Shown here: one piece after another, positions 44,089 to 53,310 of the stretch
Layout: the number at the start of each line of letters is the position of its first letter
Position numbering within the stretch: position 1 is the stretch's first letter
Origin: a bacterium
GTDB taxonomy: Bacteria; UBP15; UBA6099
Reading direction: 5' to 3'
Assembly: GCA_029564595.1 (NCBI GenBank)
Contig: JAKQPS010000185.1
Coordinates: 1-62,928 of the forward strand
DNA length: 62,928 nucleotides
The notes under the pieces: generated by a model
What the model was told of the DNA's origin: nothing
What the model saw: the letters and a program-made list of their open reading frames with translations, nothing else
Database searches by the model: none
Position numbers and translations under genes: made by a program

Positions 44089-45657
44089 TCAATGCTTAAA
44101 ATGCCTCATTCCGGTCAGGCACAGCGCCACGTTGTGCTCGTCGCAGGCCATAACGATTTCGTCGTCCCTGCGCGCGCCGCCCGGCTGGATTATCGCCGAT
44201 ATCCCCGATTGCGCCGCTTCGTCTATCACGTTCCTGAACGGGAAATAAGCGTCCGACGCCATCACCGCCCCCACTACTTCCTCTCCGGCCTTCTCAATGG
44301 CTATCTTCATCGCGTCCAGCCTGCTCATCTGGCCCGCGCCTATCCCCAGCGTCCTGCCGTCTTTCACTATCACTATCGCGTTCGACCTAACGTACTTGCA
44401 CACCTTCCACGCCAGCACCAGATCCGCCAACTGCTTGCGTGTCGGTTTTCTCTTCGACGCCATTTTTATCTGTCCGTCTTCGGGGACGAGCAGGTTGTCG
44501 TTCTCCTGAACAATTACGCCTCCGAGCACGCTTTTGACGCATATCGTCTTTGCGGGCTTCGCCCATTTTTTGCTGTTTATCTTGAGTATTTTCATATTCG
44601 CGGTCTTCTTGGACGCGCGCAGAACTTCCAACGCCCCGTCCGTGAATTTCACCGCCATCAGCACTTCCGTATACGCCGTCTCTATCTCTTTGGCCGTCTT
44701 TTTGTCCACCTGACAGTTGAACGCCACCACCGCGCCGAACGACGATATCCTGTCCGACTCCTTCGCCTTGACGAACGAAGTGTGCGCGTCCTTCTCCATT
44801 GCGACGCTCACGGGGTTGCCATGTTTGACGATTACCGCCATGTCGTGGTCGAATTCGAGCGCGATTTCGAGCGCCGTGTTCAGGTCGTTCAGGTTGTTGT
44901 ATGACAATTCGGGGCCGTTGATCTGTTCGAGGTCGCACAGAGAGACGCCTTCGAATTCCGGCCTTCGGAAGAAAGCCGCCTTCTGATGCGGGTTTTCCCC
45001 GTATTTGAGCGGCAGTTGTTTTTTATATCTCAGGAAAAGCGTGTCAGCTAGGAATTCGCCGCCTCCGGCGAGGTTATTGAAATGCTGATAGATGCCGATA
45101 TCGTATTCGGCCAGAAGCTCGGCGGCCTGAAGCGCCAGTTTGTTGCGCAGGCTCTCCGTTATCGAGCCATTGCCGTCTGCGAAAGCCGCCATAAACCCCT
45201 CATACTGCGCAGGGTTGCTCAAGATTACGACGTTGTCGGCGTTGCGAAGCGCGGCCCTGATTAGGTTCAGAGCGCCGATGTCCATCGAGTCGAAGGCTTT
45301 TGCCCCCTTGCCGCGAGGGGCGTTTTCCGGCGACTCGATCGGAAGCGGGTTGACCACCAGAAGGTCAATAGGCTCGCCGCCCATATTTTTCAACTGGTCT
45401 AGAGCCGCCGCGTCACCCGGTTTGACCATCAGCGACGCAAGTATCGCCGGGTGCATCGTCCTTATCGCGCCCGCGAAGAGGTCTCCGGCTCCGCCCGCCG
45501 AGCCTATGTCAGCCGTCTTAATTCCGTTCTTGTCAAGCAACTTCTGCGTGCCGGTCGTGCATATCGCCGACACCCCTTTTTTCGCCAGAAGCGCGGCCAG
45601 TTCAATAATGCCTGTCTTGTCGTACACACTGATTAGAGCGCGAGAGATTGTGCCCAT
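44089..45657 (-). CDS. purH: Bifunctional AICAR transformylase/IMP cyclohydrolase
   Basis: 522 residues, the standard size. It performs the last two steps of inosinate synthesis. The cyclohydrolase part covers about 1-195 (RALISVYDKTGI at the start, then ICTTGTQKLL), the transformylase part 200-522 with KYGENPHQKAAFF, VIVKHGNPVSVA (catalytic Lys-His) and the C-terminal DAYFPFRNVIDEAAQSGISAIIQPGGA segment. ATG at 45657 is preferred because GGAGG is five bases upstream; ATG at 45675 lies before that site. Last gene of the purine operon. Confidence 0.96.
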   Translation of the reverse strand: MGTISRALISVYDKTGIIELAALLAKKGVSAICTTGTQKLLDKNGIKTADIGSAGGAGDLFAGAIRTMHPAILASLMVKPGDAAALDQLKNMGGEPIDLLVVNPLPIESPENAPRGKGAKAFDSMDIGALNLIRAALRNADNVVILSNPAQYEGFMAAFADGNGSITESLRNKLALQAAELLAEYDIGIYQHFNNLAGGGEFLADTLFLRYKKQLPLKYGENPHQKAAFFRRPEFEGVSLCDLEQINGPELSYNNLNDLNTALEIALEFDHDMAVIVKHGNPVSVAMEKDAHTSFVKAKESDRISSFGAVVAFNCQVDKKTAKEIETAYTEVLMAVKFTDGALEVLRASKKTANMKILKINSKKWAKPAKTICVKSVLGGVIVQENDNLLVPEDGQIKMASKRKPTRKQLADLVLAWKVCKYVRSNAIVIVKDGRTLGIGAGQMSRLDAMKIAIEKAGEEVVGAVMASDAYFPFRNVIDEAAQSGISAIIQPGGARRDDEIVMACDEHNVALCLTGMRHFKH

Positions 45658-45691
45658 CTTTTCCTCCGGCGGCATCCCGCCACGGCGTTGA

Positions 45692-46297
45692 TTAAAAACC
45701 CGGTCGCCTCCGGGACATGATCCTTTTTTTCGTTTCCTCGTCGAGCGCGAACTCGAACCAGTCTCCGTTCACAAGCTTGTCTTCCCACATCGACGACAGC
45801 GGCAGTCCGAGAAAGGCGCACCGGGCGACGCCGCTTATCACTTGATGAGTGACGAGGGCGATGTTTCCCTCGGCGGAGTTAAACAGTTCCCGCAAACCCT
45901 CGAGCGCCCGTCCTTCCACATCGGAGAGCGTCTCGCCGCCGGGGAATACCGCTTCGTGCGGGCGCTCCAACCAAACGTTCATCAAGCCGGGATGCGCCGC
46001 GTCCGCCTCCGCTCTGTTCAATCCTTCGAGAGCTCCGTGGTCTATCTCGTTGAGCCAGTCAAGCGCGGCGGTTTTCATTCCGCGAGGCTCCGCCACGATT
46101 TCCGCGCTCTCCACCGCCCGCCTCAGCGGGCTTGAATATATGACGTCGAGCCTGACCCCCGCCAATCTTTCGGCGGTCCGTCTCATCTGCTCGCTGCCTG
46201 TTTCGTTGAGAGAAATGTCCTGCCTTCCTTGGCATCTTTGCTGAAGGTTCAGGTCGGTCTCGCCGTGCCTGATGAAATAAAGCTTCTCCAACTTCAT
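45692..46297 (-). CDS. Histidine-phosphatase family protein (phosphoglycerate-mutase-like)
   Basis: 201 residues. LYFIRHGETDLNLQQRCQG holds the RHGE nucleophile His (about 11), IYSSPLRRAVESAEIV the second arginine, EIDHGALEGL the acid and ALVTHQVISGVARCAF the second His. These features fit small phosphatases such as CobC/GpmB-like enzymes, and many act on phosphorylated metabolites. It sits between purM (ATGA overlap) and purH, so the substrate may be a nucleotide intermediate. Confidence 0.88.
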   Translation of the reverse strand: MKLEKLYFIRHGETDLNLQQRCQGRQDISLNETGSEQMRRTAERLAGVRLDVIYSSPLRRAVESAEIVAEPRGMKTAALDWLNEIDHGALEGLNRAEADAAHPGLMNVWLERPHEAVFPGGETLSDVEGRALEGLRELFNSAEGNIALVTHQVISGVARCAFLGLPLSSMWEDKLVNGDWFEFALDEETKKRIMSRRRPGF

Positions 46298-47316
46298 TTC
46301 ACGCTGCCCATTATGACCGGGGCCGCGCAGCCGGCGGCGCGCGCGGCGGCTATCGTCTTTTCCGCGTCCTGCGGCGACACTACAGCCACCATCCCGACGC
46401 CCAAGTTAAACACGCGCCGCATCTCGTCTTCCTCGATGCCGCCCAGTCTCTGTATCATGTCGAACACCGCAGGCCGTTTCCACGCGCTCCAGTCGATGTC
46501 CAGACTCAACCCTTCGGGAATGACGCGCATGAGGTTGCCTTCGAGTCCGCCGCCAGTTATGTGCGCCAGCCCCTTGACCCTCGCCGCTCCGGTCATCGCC
46601 GTTACTTCCTTCGAGTAGATGGCCGTCGGCTCAAGCAACGCCTCGCCGACCGTCCTGCCGCCAAGTTCGGGCGCGGTGTCGCCGACTGTCAGCCCGCCTA
46701 TCTCGAAAACCGCTTTCCTAACCAGCGAAAATCCGTTGCTGTGGACTCCCGTCGAAGGAAGGCAGATAAGCGTGTCGCCTGATTCGATTGTTGAGCCGTT
46801 GATGACGCGGGAGCGGTCGACCAACCCGACACAGAACCCGGCGATATCGTATTCGCCGTCCTGATAGAAACCGGGCATCTCGGCCATCTCTCCGCCGACC
46901 AGCGCGCAAAGCCCCCGGCGGCATCCCTCCGCGATTCCGGACACGATGTCCGCAACCTTTTCGGGTTGGAGCCGTCCTACCGCTAGGTAGTCGAGAAAAA
47001 ACAGCGGGCGCGCGCCCGTGCATATCACGTCGTTGACGCACATCGCCACCGCGTCGATTCCGACCGTGTTGTGGATGTCCGTCATGAATGCCAGTTTAAG
47101 TTTTGTGCCTACGCCATCCGTGCCTGAGACCAAAACCGGGTCCGGGCCGATCAAATCCTTGATGGCGAAAAGACCGCTGAAGCCTCCGAGGTCGGATACG
47201 ACTTGAGGGGAGAAAGTGCTTCTGGCCATGTTTTTTATGAGAGAGACGGCGCGTTCTCCCGCGTCTATATCGACGCCGGAGTCTCTATACGTTGCGGGGT
47301 TCTTTTTATCTGTCAT
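46294..47316 (-). CDS. purM: Phosphoribosylformylglycinamidine cyclo-ligase (AIR synthetase)
   Basis: 340 residues. ATP-dependent closing of the imidazole ring. YRDSGVDIDAGERAVSLI, LVSGTDGVGTKLKLAF and the ARPLFFLDYLAVGRL segment are family signatures; ALVGGEMAEMPGFY and LAHITGGGLEGNLMRVIPEG follow at the expected places. ATG at 47316 is preferred to TTG at 47319. Together with purH and guaB3 it makes the purine operon. Confidence 0.96.
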   Translation of the reverse strand: MTDKKNPATYRDSGVDIDAGERAVSLIKNMARSTFSPQVVSDLGGFSGLFAIKDLIGPDPVLVSGTDGVGTKLKLAFMTDIHNTVGIDAVAMCVNDVICTGARPLFFLDYLAVGRLQPEKVADIVSGIAEGCRRGLCALVGGEMAEMPGFYQDGEYDIAGFCVGLVDRSRVINGSTIESGDTLICLPSTGVHSNGFSLVRKAVFEIGGLTVGDTAPELGGRTVGEALLEPTAIYSKEVTAMTGAARVKGLAHITGGGLEGNLMRVIPEGLSLDIDWSAWKRPAVFDMIQRLGGIEEDEMRRVFNLGVGMVAVVSPQDAEKTIAAARAAGCAAPVIMGSVK

Positions 47317-47336
47317 CAACTAGTCAGGCCCCGGGA

Positions 47337-48254
47337 TCAGAACTTGTCGAGATCCCTAGGGTCCACTCTGAGGAACTTTACGGGGTTCTGCAGCCTTCCG
47401 TCGAAATGAACTTCGTAGTGCACGTGCGTGCCGGTGGTCGATCCGGTTCCGCCCACATACGCGATGATCTGGCCTTTCCGCACTCTTTCGCCCTCTCTTA
47501 CGAGGTTTCTTGAGTTGTGCGCGTACATCGTGAAGTATCCATTTTCGTGGTCGATGCCGACCGCTTTGCCGTATCCGTGACGCCAGTCGGAAAACTCCAC
47601 AACGCCGTCAGCCGTCGCGTATATCGGCGTCGTGTAATCGCCCCTGATGTCTATCCCTTCGTGGAATTCCCATGAGCCGGTGATCGGATGCACTCTGTAT
47701 CCGAACCCGGAGCTGACCTCTCCGTTTCTCACCGGACCGATGGATGGAACGCCGGCGAATTTTTCGAGTTTCTTTTCAATTCTTCTCTCAGCCGTCAGGA
47801 GCGCCTGCTTGCGGGACTCCACTTCGGCGTCAAGTTCGCGCATCCTCAGGGCGGCGTAGTCGGCTCCGTCCGCTCCCGACCATCTGCTCGACAGCCCGTC
47901 GTAACCTTCTTCGCTCGAGCGCTCCGTCATGTCAGGCTCGACGCTGATGCCCGTCTTGTCCTGAATCCTCTGGCCGATTTCCTTCACCTGTTCAAGTTCG
48001 ACGCTCAGTTCCTCGGCCTTCCGGTTAAGTTCCTCAACGGACTCTTCGGCATTTGCGGCGCCGAACGCGCCGGCTCTTCCCCGCGCCCCGATGTAGCCGG
48101 TTAGCAACAACGCGTTGAGACACAGAACGACAGCCAAGACCGCCGCCGCCGCGTAAAGAAAATGATACGACACCACAACGTTGTAAAGGGACCTGCCCGC
48201 GGAGGGCACGACCACCATATTGAACCTTTTCAGTTTTTCCGAATCTCCCCGCAT
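47337..48254 (-). CDS. Membrane-anchored M23 metallopeptidase (LytM-type)
   Basis: 305 residues. A cytoplasmic start, a single membrane helix (about 32-53), a coiled coil (about 65-165) and an M23 domain (about 178-295) with HEGIDIRGD (first zinc ligands H and D), YAHNSR and HVHYEV (final H-x-H). All zinc ligands are intact, so it probably cuts peptidoglycan cross-bridges. ATG at 48254 is chosen because AGGAGGAG precedes it; the ATG at 48272 lies upstream of that site. It is placed inside a purine operon, between purM and an HExxH gene. Confidence 0.9.
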   Translation of the reverse strand: MRGDSEKLKRFNMVVVPSAGRSLYNVVVSYHFLYAAAAVLAVVLCLNALLLTGYIGARGRAGAFGAANAEESVEELNRKAEELSVELEQVKEIGQRIQDKTGISVEPDMTERSSEEGYDGLSSRWSGADGADYAALRMRELDAEVESRKQALLTAERRIEKKLEKFAGVPSIGPVRNGEVSSGFGYRVHPITGSWEFHEGIDIRGDYTTPIYATADGVVEFSDWRHGYGKAVGIDHENGYFTMYAHNSRNLVREGERVRKGQIIAYVGGTGSTTGTHVHYEVHFDGRLQNPVKFLRVDPRDLDKF

Positions 48255-48279
48255 ACTGGGTCTCCTCCTCATGGGAGGC

Positions 48280-48897
48280 TCAGACTTCGAACCCCTCGTG
48301 AATTATGCTCGGAAGCGTCGGCAGTTCCATCAGCCTCATCGCAAAGGCGTTCGCCGCCACTTCCGAAAGCATGGAAAGACTTTTCTGTATCTTGACAACT
48401 CTAAGATCGGCTATCGTTATCCTGTGCTGCAGATTGATGAACTTCAGCGACTTGCGCTCTATGTGATGATATATCTCGTGAGCCACGCAGATGTTGGTCA
48501 GGTTGGCGAGGAACACGTTGTTGCGTTTGCCGCGCCCCATGAGCTTTTCCCTGCACAAGCGCAGCCTGTTTTCATATACGGTTATCGTCGGCGGTTGATG
48601 AGTGTAAGTCGAAAGGATGTTGAAAGAGCCTGCCGAAGCGCTCCGGCTGATGTCGAACAGCACCCTTATACCCATGCGCCTCGACAGCCGCAGCGGGTCG
48701 GCGCAGTCCTGCTCCTCGATAAGTTCCTCCGCGCATTCCGCTCCCGCAGACAGCGCGCAGTCCAGCAACCCGGCCACCGCAGAGTCCTCTACCCTGCGGA
48801 ACAAGGGGTCCGTCCGCAGAATGCCAAGAGCCAACTCCCTGTCTTCGTCGGCCCATTCAAGCGGCTTGGCTGTTCTTTTCAGTTTGTGCAGGTCCAT
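48280..48897 (-). CDS. Putative HExxH zinc metallopeptidase
   Basis: 205 residues, cytoplasmic. NICVAHEIYHHIE (about 135-147) is an HExxH motif, and SEVAANAFAMRLMELP (about 177-192) carries an E in the position of a third zinc ligand, as in ImmA/IrrE-like or similar proteases. The N-terminal half is helical and unassigned. No signal peptide. Between guaB3 and the M23 gene, separated by 18 and 25 bases. Substrate unknown. Confidence 0.7.
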   Translation of the reverse strand: MDLHKLKRTAKPLEWADEDRELALGILRTDPLFRRVEDSAVAGLLDCALSAGAECAEELIEEQDCADPLRLSRRMGIRVLFDISRSASAGSFNILSTYTHQPPTITVYENRLRLCREKLMGRGKRNNVFLANLTNICVAHEIYHHIERKSLKFINLQHRITIADLRVVKIQKSLSMLSEVAANAFAMRLMELPTLPSIIHEGFEV

Positions 48898-48915
48898 AAT
48901 CTATGTCAGCTCTCG

Positions 48916-50079
48916 TCAGCGGCCCATGCCGACCCGCTGGGCTGACTGCAACAGTTTCCCCTCCGTCATGAACGACGGGGATATGACCATCTCGACGTTC
49001 TGGAAATCGCGAAGCGTCTTCGTCCCGCACAACCCCATGGCGTTCTTGATCGAGCCTAGCAGGTTCTGGGAGCCGTCGTCGACCAGCGAAGGGCCGAGCA
49101 GGATGTTTTTCAGAGGGCCGTGGACGCCCACTCTTACCCGTGTGCCTCTCGGCAGCGCGGCGTGCGACGTCGCCATTCCCCAGTGATACCCGCGCCCCGG
49201 AGCCTCTTCGGCTCTGGCGAACGGAGAGCCGATCATAACGGCGTCCGCTCCCGCGGCTATCGCCTTGCATATATCTCCGCCGACCCTCATGCCGCCGTCC
49301 GTGATGACGGCGACGCGCTTGCCGGTCTTCTTCTCGAAATCGTCTCTGGCCGCCGCCGCGTCCGCCGTGGCGGTCATCTGCGGCACGCCTATTCCCAACA
49401 CTCCACGGGTCGTGCACGCCGCCCCCGGCCCCACTCCGACCAGTATGCCCGCCACTCCCGCTTCCATCAGATCCATGCTCACCTGATATGTCACGCAGTT
49501 GCCTACGATAACCGGCTTCTTGTAACTCTTGCAGAACGACGCGATGTCGAACGACTTCGCGCGGGACGACACGTGTTTTGTGGATGTCACGGTGGACTGC
49601 ACCACGAATATGTCCACCCCGGCCTCAGCCGCCAGCGCGCCGAACCTCTCGGCATCCTGCGGAATCGATGAGACCGAGCAAATCACTCCGCCCTTCTTAA
49701 TCTCTTCCACCCGCTTGCCTACCAGTTCTTCCTTGATAGGCTCTCGGTACGCCTTCTGAATGAACGCCGTCACTTCTTCGGGCGACTTCTGCGCTATCTC
49801 GTCCAGCACGCCCGCCGGGTCGTCGAACTTCGTCTGGAGTCCGTGGAGGTTGAGAACCGCCAGCCCGCCCAGCTTCCCCATTTCTATGGCGAACCGCACA
49901 TCCACTACTCCGTCCATAGCCGACGCCATGAAGGGCGCTTCAAATTTGAATCCGGCTATCTCCACTGACGCATCCGCGTCCTCCGGATCAAGCGTCACAT
50001 TTGACGGGACGATTGACACATCGTCAAATCCATAAGCCTGCCTTACTACCCTTTTGCCGCCGATTGTTATTTTTTCCAT
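48916..50079 (-). CDS. guaB3: GuaB3-family IMP dehydrogenase-related protein
   Basis: 387 residues, an IMP-dehydrogenase-like barrel without CBS domains. [22 protein letters not shown] opens it, [22 protein letters not shown] precedes the active-site loop [18 protein letters not shown] with the catalytic Cys, and [30 protein letters not shown] completes the phosphate site. GuaB3 proteins (Actinomycetes, Cyanobacteria) differ from GuaB by the missing CBS and divergent C-terminus. It likely makes XMP or acts as GMP reductase-like enzyme in the purine path. ATG at 50079 has no ribosome site because the predicted RNA starts just before it. Confidence 0.88.
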   Translation of the reverse strand: MEKITIGGKRVVRQAYGFDDVSIVPSNVTLDPEDADASVEIAGFKFEAPFMASAMDGVVDVRFAIEMGKLGGLAVLNLHGLQTKFDDPAGVLDEIAQKSPEEVTAFIQKAYREPIKEELVGKRVEEIKKGGVICSVSSIPQDAERFGALAAEAGVDIFVVQSTVTSTKHVSSRAKSFDIASFCKSYKKPVIVGNCVTYQVSMDLMEAGVAGILVGVGPGAACTTRGVLGIGVPQMTATADAAAARDDFEKKTGKRVAVITDGGMRVGGDICKAIAAGADAVMIGSPFARAEEAPGRGYHWGMATSHAALPRGTRVRVGVHGPLKNILLGPSLVDDGSQNLLGSIKNAMGLCGTKTLRDFQNVEMVISPSFMTEGKLLQSAQRVGMGR

Positions 50080-50088
50080 AGTTCGCAA

Positions 50089-50117
50089 ATATTAACAAAA
50101 ACACTCCCTCTTGTCAA
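50089..50117 (-). promoter_or_regulatory. Purine operon promoter, predicted leaderless
   Basis: Minus strand TTGACA (50112-50117, perfect), 17-base spacer, TAATAT (50089-50094, 4 of 6). Only nine bases separate the -10 from the guaB3 ATG (50079), so RNA should start within about three bases of the start codon. No Shine-Dalgarno is present. The remaining gap to 50365 is A+T-rich and holds no gene I can support. Confidence 0.75.
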
Positions 50118-50365
50118 TATATAATATAAATGATATGAGATACTTTAATTTTATAAATATTGATATAAAAATCATTAAAAAAATCAATGTCGATTTCTAT
50201 TTTTTTTCAGTCCATGATTGTTTAGTTGTCCGTTTTGTCTAATTTTCATCGCCTTTTTTATATCTATACCTAATAAGCATTGGTTATGTTTGGCCTCATA
50301 TTAAGGTTCTTAATAAACTGATCCAATGAAAATAATGACGTATGAAAACATCAGGCGACCTGTAA

Positions 50366-50761
50366 TCAGTTATCTTTCCCATCTGTTCCCGAACAACGAT
50401 TCTGTTCGGCGGCGTCCCTCGCGAAGTTCCTTGCTTCTTCTAACTCCAGTTGAGTTATGATTGAATTCCTCATTCTATTGAACACCGGGTCTATAATGCC
50501 GTTCAACCAAACAAAAGCAGAAGACTTTTGTTTCAACTCGTTTTTAGCGTATCTGACGCAACCCCGGCAGTCTGGGTGTCCTCGGCGGCCGCGACGGATG
50601 TCTATCCCATACAACCGGGCCAGAATTCTCATGCCAAAGACCAGAGGCTCCCTCACAAGCATGAACCACGGGGCGCGCCTGTAGCAAAGCCGCACAAGCC
50701 GCCAAGTGCATGTGTTGCATTCGAATTTTTCTTCTGTTGAAATGATTTTTCTTATGCTCAA
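50366..50761 (-). CDS. Cys-rich small protein, unknown
   Basis: 131 residues. Five or six cysteines near the N-terminal half: ECNTCTWRLVRLCYR (C-x2-C-x7-C) and HPDCRGCVRY (C-x2-C), so a zinc or iron-sulphur site is possible. The middle is basic, the C-terminus acidic and helical. I recognise no family. ATG at 50761 overlaps the tsaD stop as ATGA, which argues that it is real. It lies last in the lon-valS-lspA-tsaD block and is more A+T-rich than those genes. Confidence 0.6.
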   Translation of the reverse strand: MSIRKIISTEEKFECNTCTWRLVRLCYRRAPWFMLVREPLVFGMRILARLYGIDIRRGRRGHPDCRGCVRYAKNELKQKSSAFVWLNGIIDPVFNRMRNSIITQLELEEARNFARDAAEQNRCSGTDGKDN

Positions 50762-51786
50762 CCGCTCTTCAATCCCATTGACGGATTCGCGAGGAGACCC
50801 GGCAGCGCGCCGCCGCGGGAATATATCTCATACCCAGCCTTCGCTATCATCCCGGCGTTGTCCGTGCAGAGCGTCATGGGGGGTGAAAAGAACCCGAACC
50901 CTCGCCGAAGGGCTTCTTCTCTGAGTCGTTCGCGGAGCCGCTTGTTGGCGGCTACGCCGCCGCCGAGCCACACGTCCCGCGCGCCTCTGTCTTCGGCGGC
51001 TCTGAGCGTTTTCTCGGTCAGCACATCCGCCACCGCTTCCTGAAAAGCCGCTGCGACATCCTCGGCTGTAGCTCCATCTTCGCCGGGCGCGGCAAGCCCG
51101 TTCACCCGGATATGGTTAATCACTGCGGTTTTCAGGCCGCTGAAACTGAAATTGAAGTTGTTTTCTCGGAGCATCGGTCGTGGGAAGGAAATTTTTTTCG
51201 GGTCGCCCGCCGCCGCCGCGCGCTGTATTGCCGGGCCGCCGGGATATCCGAGACCGAGGGCGCGGGCCACTTTGTCGAACGCCTCCCCCGCCGCATCGTC
51301 CACTGTCGAGCCGATCGGCTCGTAGTCTCCCATTCCCGCCACGTAAATTATTTCCGTATGCCCGCCGGACACTAAAAGACAGACGGCCGGAAAATCCGCG
51401 CCCGCGCCGCCGACGCAGTTCGCCAACAGATGCCCTTCAAGATGGCTTACCCCAACCGCCGGGACGCCTAGCGAGTGAGACAGCGCGCGCGCCGCCGATA
51501 TCCCCACCAGCAGGCTTACAGCCAGCCCCGGCCCGGTAGTCACCGCTATCAGGTCGATATCTCCGAACCCGGCCCCGGCCTCCTCAAGCGCCGCCGCAAT
51601 TATATGGTTTATCGCCTCGACGTGCTTCCTCGCCGCTATCTCTGGAACCACTCCGCCGAATCGGGCGTGTATCTTCTCCTGAGACGCCACCACGTTCGAC
51701 AACAGCGTGTGAGGCCCTTCCAGCACAGCCGCCGACGTCTCGTCGCAGGACGTTTCTATTCCAAGCGTTAAAAAACGTTTTTTCAT
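50758..51786 (-). CDS. tsaD: tRNA N6-adenosine threonylcarbamoyltransferase
   Basis: 342 residues. It completes t6A at position 37 of ANN-decoding tRNAs. LGIETSCDETSAAVLEG starts the ASKHA fold, VVPEIAARKHVEAI follows, SHLEGHLLA contains the two histidines of the iron site, and GSTVDDAAGEAFDKVARALGLGYPGGP and the late CTDNAGMIA aspartate complete it. Usual length. Fifteen bases after the DUF4127 gene. Confidence 0.96.
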   Translation of the reverse strand: MKKRFLTLGIETSCDETSAAVLEGPHTLLSNVVASQEKIHARFGGVVPEIAARKHVEAINHIIAAALEEAGAGFGDIDLIAVTTGPGLAVSLLVGISAARALSHSLGVPAVGVSHLEGHLLANCVGGAGADFPAVCLLVSGGHTEIIYVAGMGDYEPIGSTVDDAAGEAFDKVARALGLGYPGGPAIQRAAAAGDPKKISFPRPMLRENNFNFSFSGLKTAVINHIRVNGLAAPGEDGATAEDVAAAFQEAVADVLTEKTLRAAEDRGARDVWLGGGVAANKRLRERLREEALRRGFGFFSPPMTLCTDNAGMIAKAGYEIYSRGGALPGLLANPSMGLKSG

Positions 51787-51801
51787 GTATTCCGCAAGCC
51801 C

Positions 51802-53310
51802 TCAGCCGTCTATCATTCTCAATCTGACATCCAAGTCGATGCGCGCCTCAAAAAGCCGTTTCCACGGAAGACATGCATGTATCCGGACAGTCGCGACGTC
51901 TGCCGACAACGCGCGCGCCCCGCCCGCATAAACCTTTGCCGCGCCTCCCGCAAACGCCCTCTTCAGCGTCTTGCCGAACCTCAATTCCATTCTCTCGTTC
52001 AGCGCCAACCGAACATCTTCAGTGTATTTCATGTCCATCGGACTTTCCAGTCTCCGGGCAAGTTCGCCGCGAGCGAACGCTGAAAAAACATAGTCTTCCG
52101 CCAGCCTGTCGAGCATGAATCGGGCGCGCGCCACGGCTCGGTTGTTTGCCCGCGCGCTTCCCAGCGGAACCTCTCTGGCTCCGGCCGCCGCGAGCGCGGT
52201 TTGCGCGACAACTGTTCCCGACGAGTTCGACGCGGTGTTCCAGCCAGCGTACCCGGCGAGCCTGAAGAACAACTTCTTATTCAGAAGCGCCTCCACCAGC
52301 GCCGGAGACGAGCCGTTTATGCGCAAAGCGTCGATCAATCCGACCGCGCGCCCCGCGCGCGCGTGCCTTCCGATCTTTTCCAGCAACGCGTTAGGAACTT
52401 CGTCCGGAGCAGCCCGCCCGCCTCTGAGTTGCGCGAGAAACAAATCTTCCGCGCCGCGAGACACGGCGGGCAGTAGAACCGCGTCGGCGTCCGCCGCCGA
52501 ATCCGCCTCGACTCCCCCGGCGCACATTATTTGCATTCTTATGTTTTCCCCGATCGGTCCCGGCTCATACAAAGGAACGATTTCCATGTCCTTGCGGGAA
52601 GAGTCGATAAAGAACTTCAGAGGCGCGCGCGCGCGCCGCAGGAAACATCTTGCGTGCATAATCTGAGCCAGTTCGTCCGCGCCCGTAAGAACCGCCGCGC
52701 GGTCGCCGCCCGCCGCCCTTGCCGCTGTTTCGAGGGCCTCAAGCTCCGCAGCGTTCGGGTTGCCCGCAGCGGTGTCCTCCTTGCCAAGCGCGAAAAAGTC
52801 CAGCGCGCCCTCGGCGGCCCACTCAATGAGATTCATGTTGATTCTAAAATTTCTTTCACGTCCGGGCCGCGCGGCTGCCGCCGCCTTTGTATCCGCGCCA
52901 CGCATCTGCTCGCTCCAGCGCCTGAAAGACTCTGAATCAGCCGCTGTCGTCGCGTCGCGCGGAATCACTCCGAACGCGTAGATTTTCAAATCAGAATATT
53001 TCTTTTTGAGTTTCTTAACAAACGACAGATTGCGCTCCGCATCCCTGAGAGAAGTTGCGGGAGAGCGGGAGGCGACGAGTCCGCCGTAAGCCAGCATGTC
53101 GGTCGATAGGATGACGCGGCGCGCGCCCGCGCGCAGCGTTTCTTCGAGCCAGCCTCGAACCGCCGGGATTTCAGCCGGGCGGCGCAACGAGCCAAGAACG
53201 CTCAAAGGTGGCCGGTCAACGGCTATGCCCGCAGAAGCGGACATCCTTTCAGGCATGTCCGTGTTGGCCGGACGGCTGTCCAGCGGAACAAGGAACGTCC
53301 GCTCAGCCAT
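51802..53310 (-). CDS. DUF4127 family protein
   Basis: 502 residues. TFLVPLDSRPANTDMP at the start, PPLSVLGSLRRPAEI and the phrase ILSTDMLAYGGLVASR (about 68-83) identify the DUF4127 family. The C-terminus closes with YFMHDR-like NERMELRFGKTLKRAF. No enzyme activity is established; the conserved D/R/N clusters suggest a phosphate or sugar ligand. It overlaps lspA by eight bases. The predicted protein is cytoplasmic and Ala/Arg-rich. Confidence 0.8.
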   Translation of the reverse strand: MAERTFLVPLDSRPANTDMPERMSASAGIAVDRPPLSVLGSLRRPAEIPAVRGWLEETLRAGARRVILSTDMLAYGGLVASRSPATSLRDAERNLSFVKKLKKKYSDLKIYAFGVIPRDATTAADSESFRRWSEQMRGADTKAAAAARPGRERNFRINMNLIEWAAEGALDFFALGKEDTAAGNPNAAELEALETAARAAGGDRAAVLTGADELAQIMHARCFLRRARAPLKFFIDSSRKDMEIVPLYEPGPIGENIRMQIMCAGGVEADSAADADAVLLPAVSRGAEDLFLAQLRGGRAAPDEVPNALLEKIGRHARAGRAVGLIDALRINGSSPALVEALLNKKLFFRLAGYAGWNTASNSSGTVVAQTALAAAGAREVPLGSARANNRAVARARFMLDRLAEDYVFSAFARGELARRLESPMDMKYTEDVRLALNERMELRFGKTLKRAFAGGAAKVYAGGARALSADVATVRIHACLPWKRLFEARIDLDVRLRMIDG

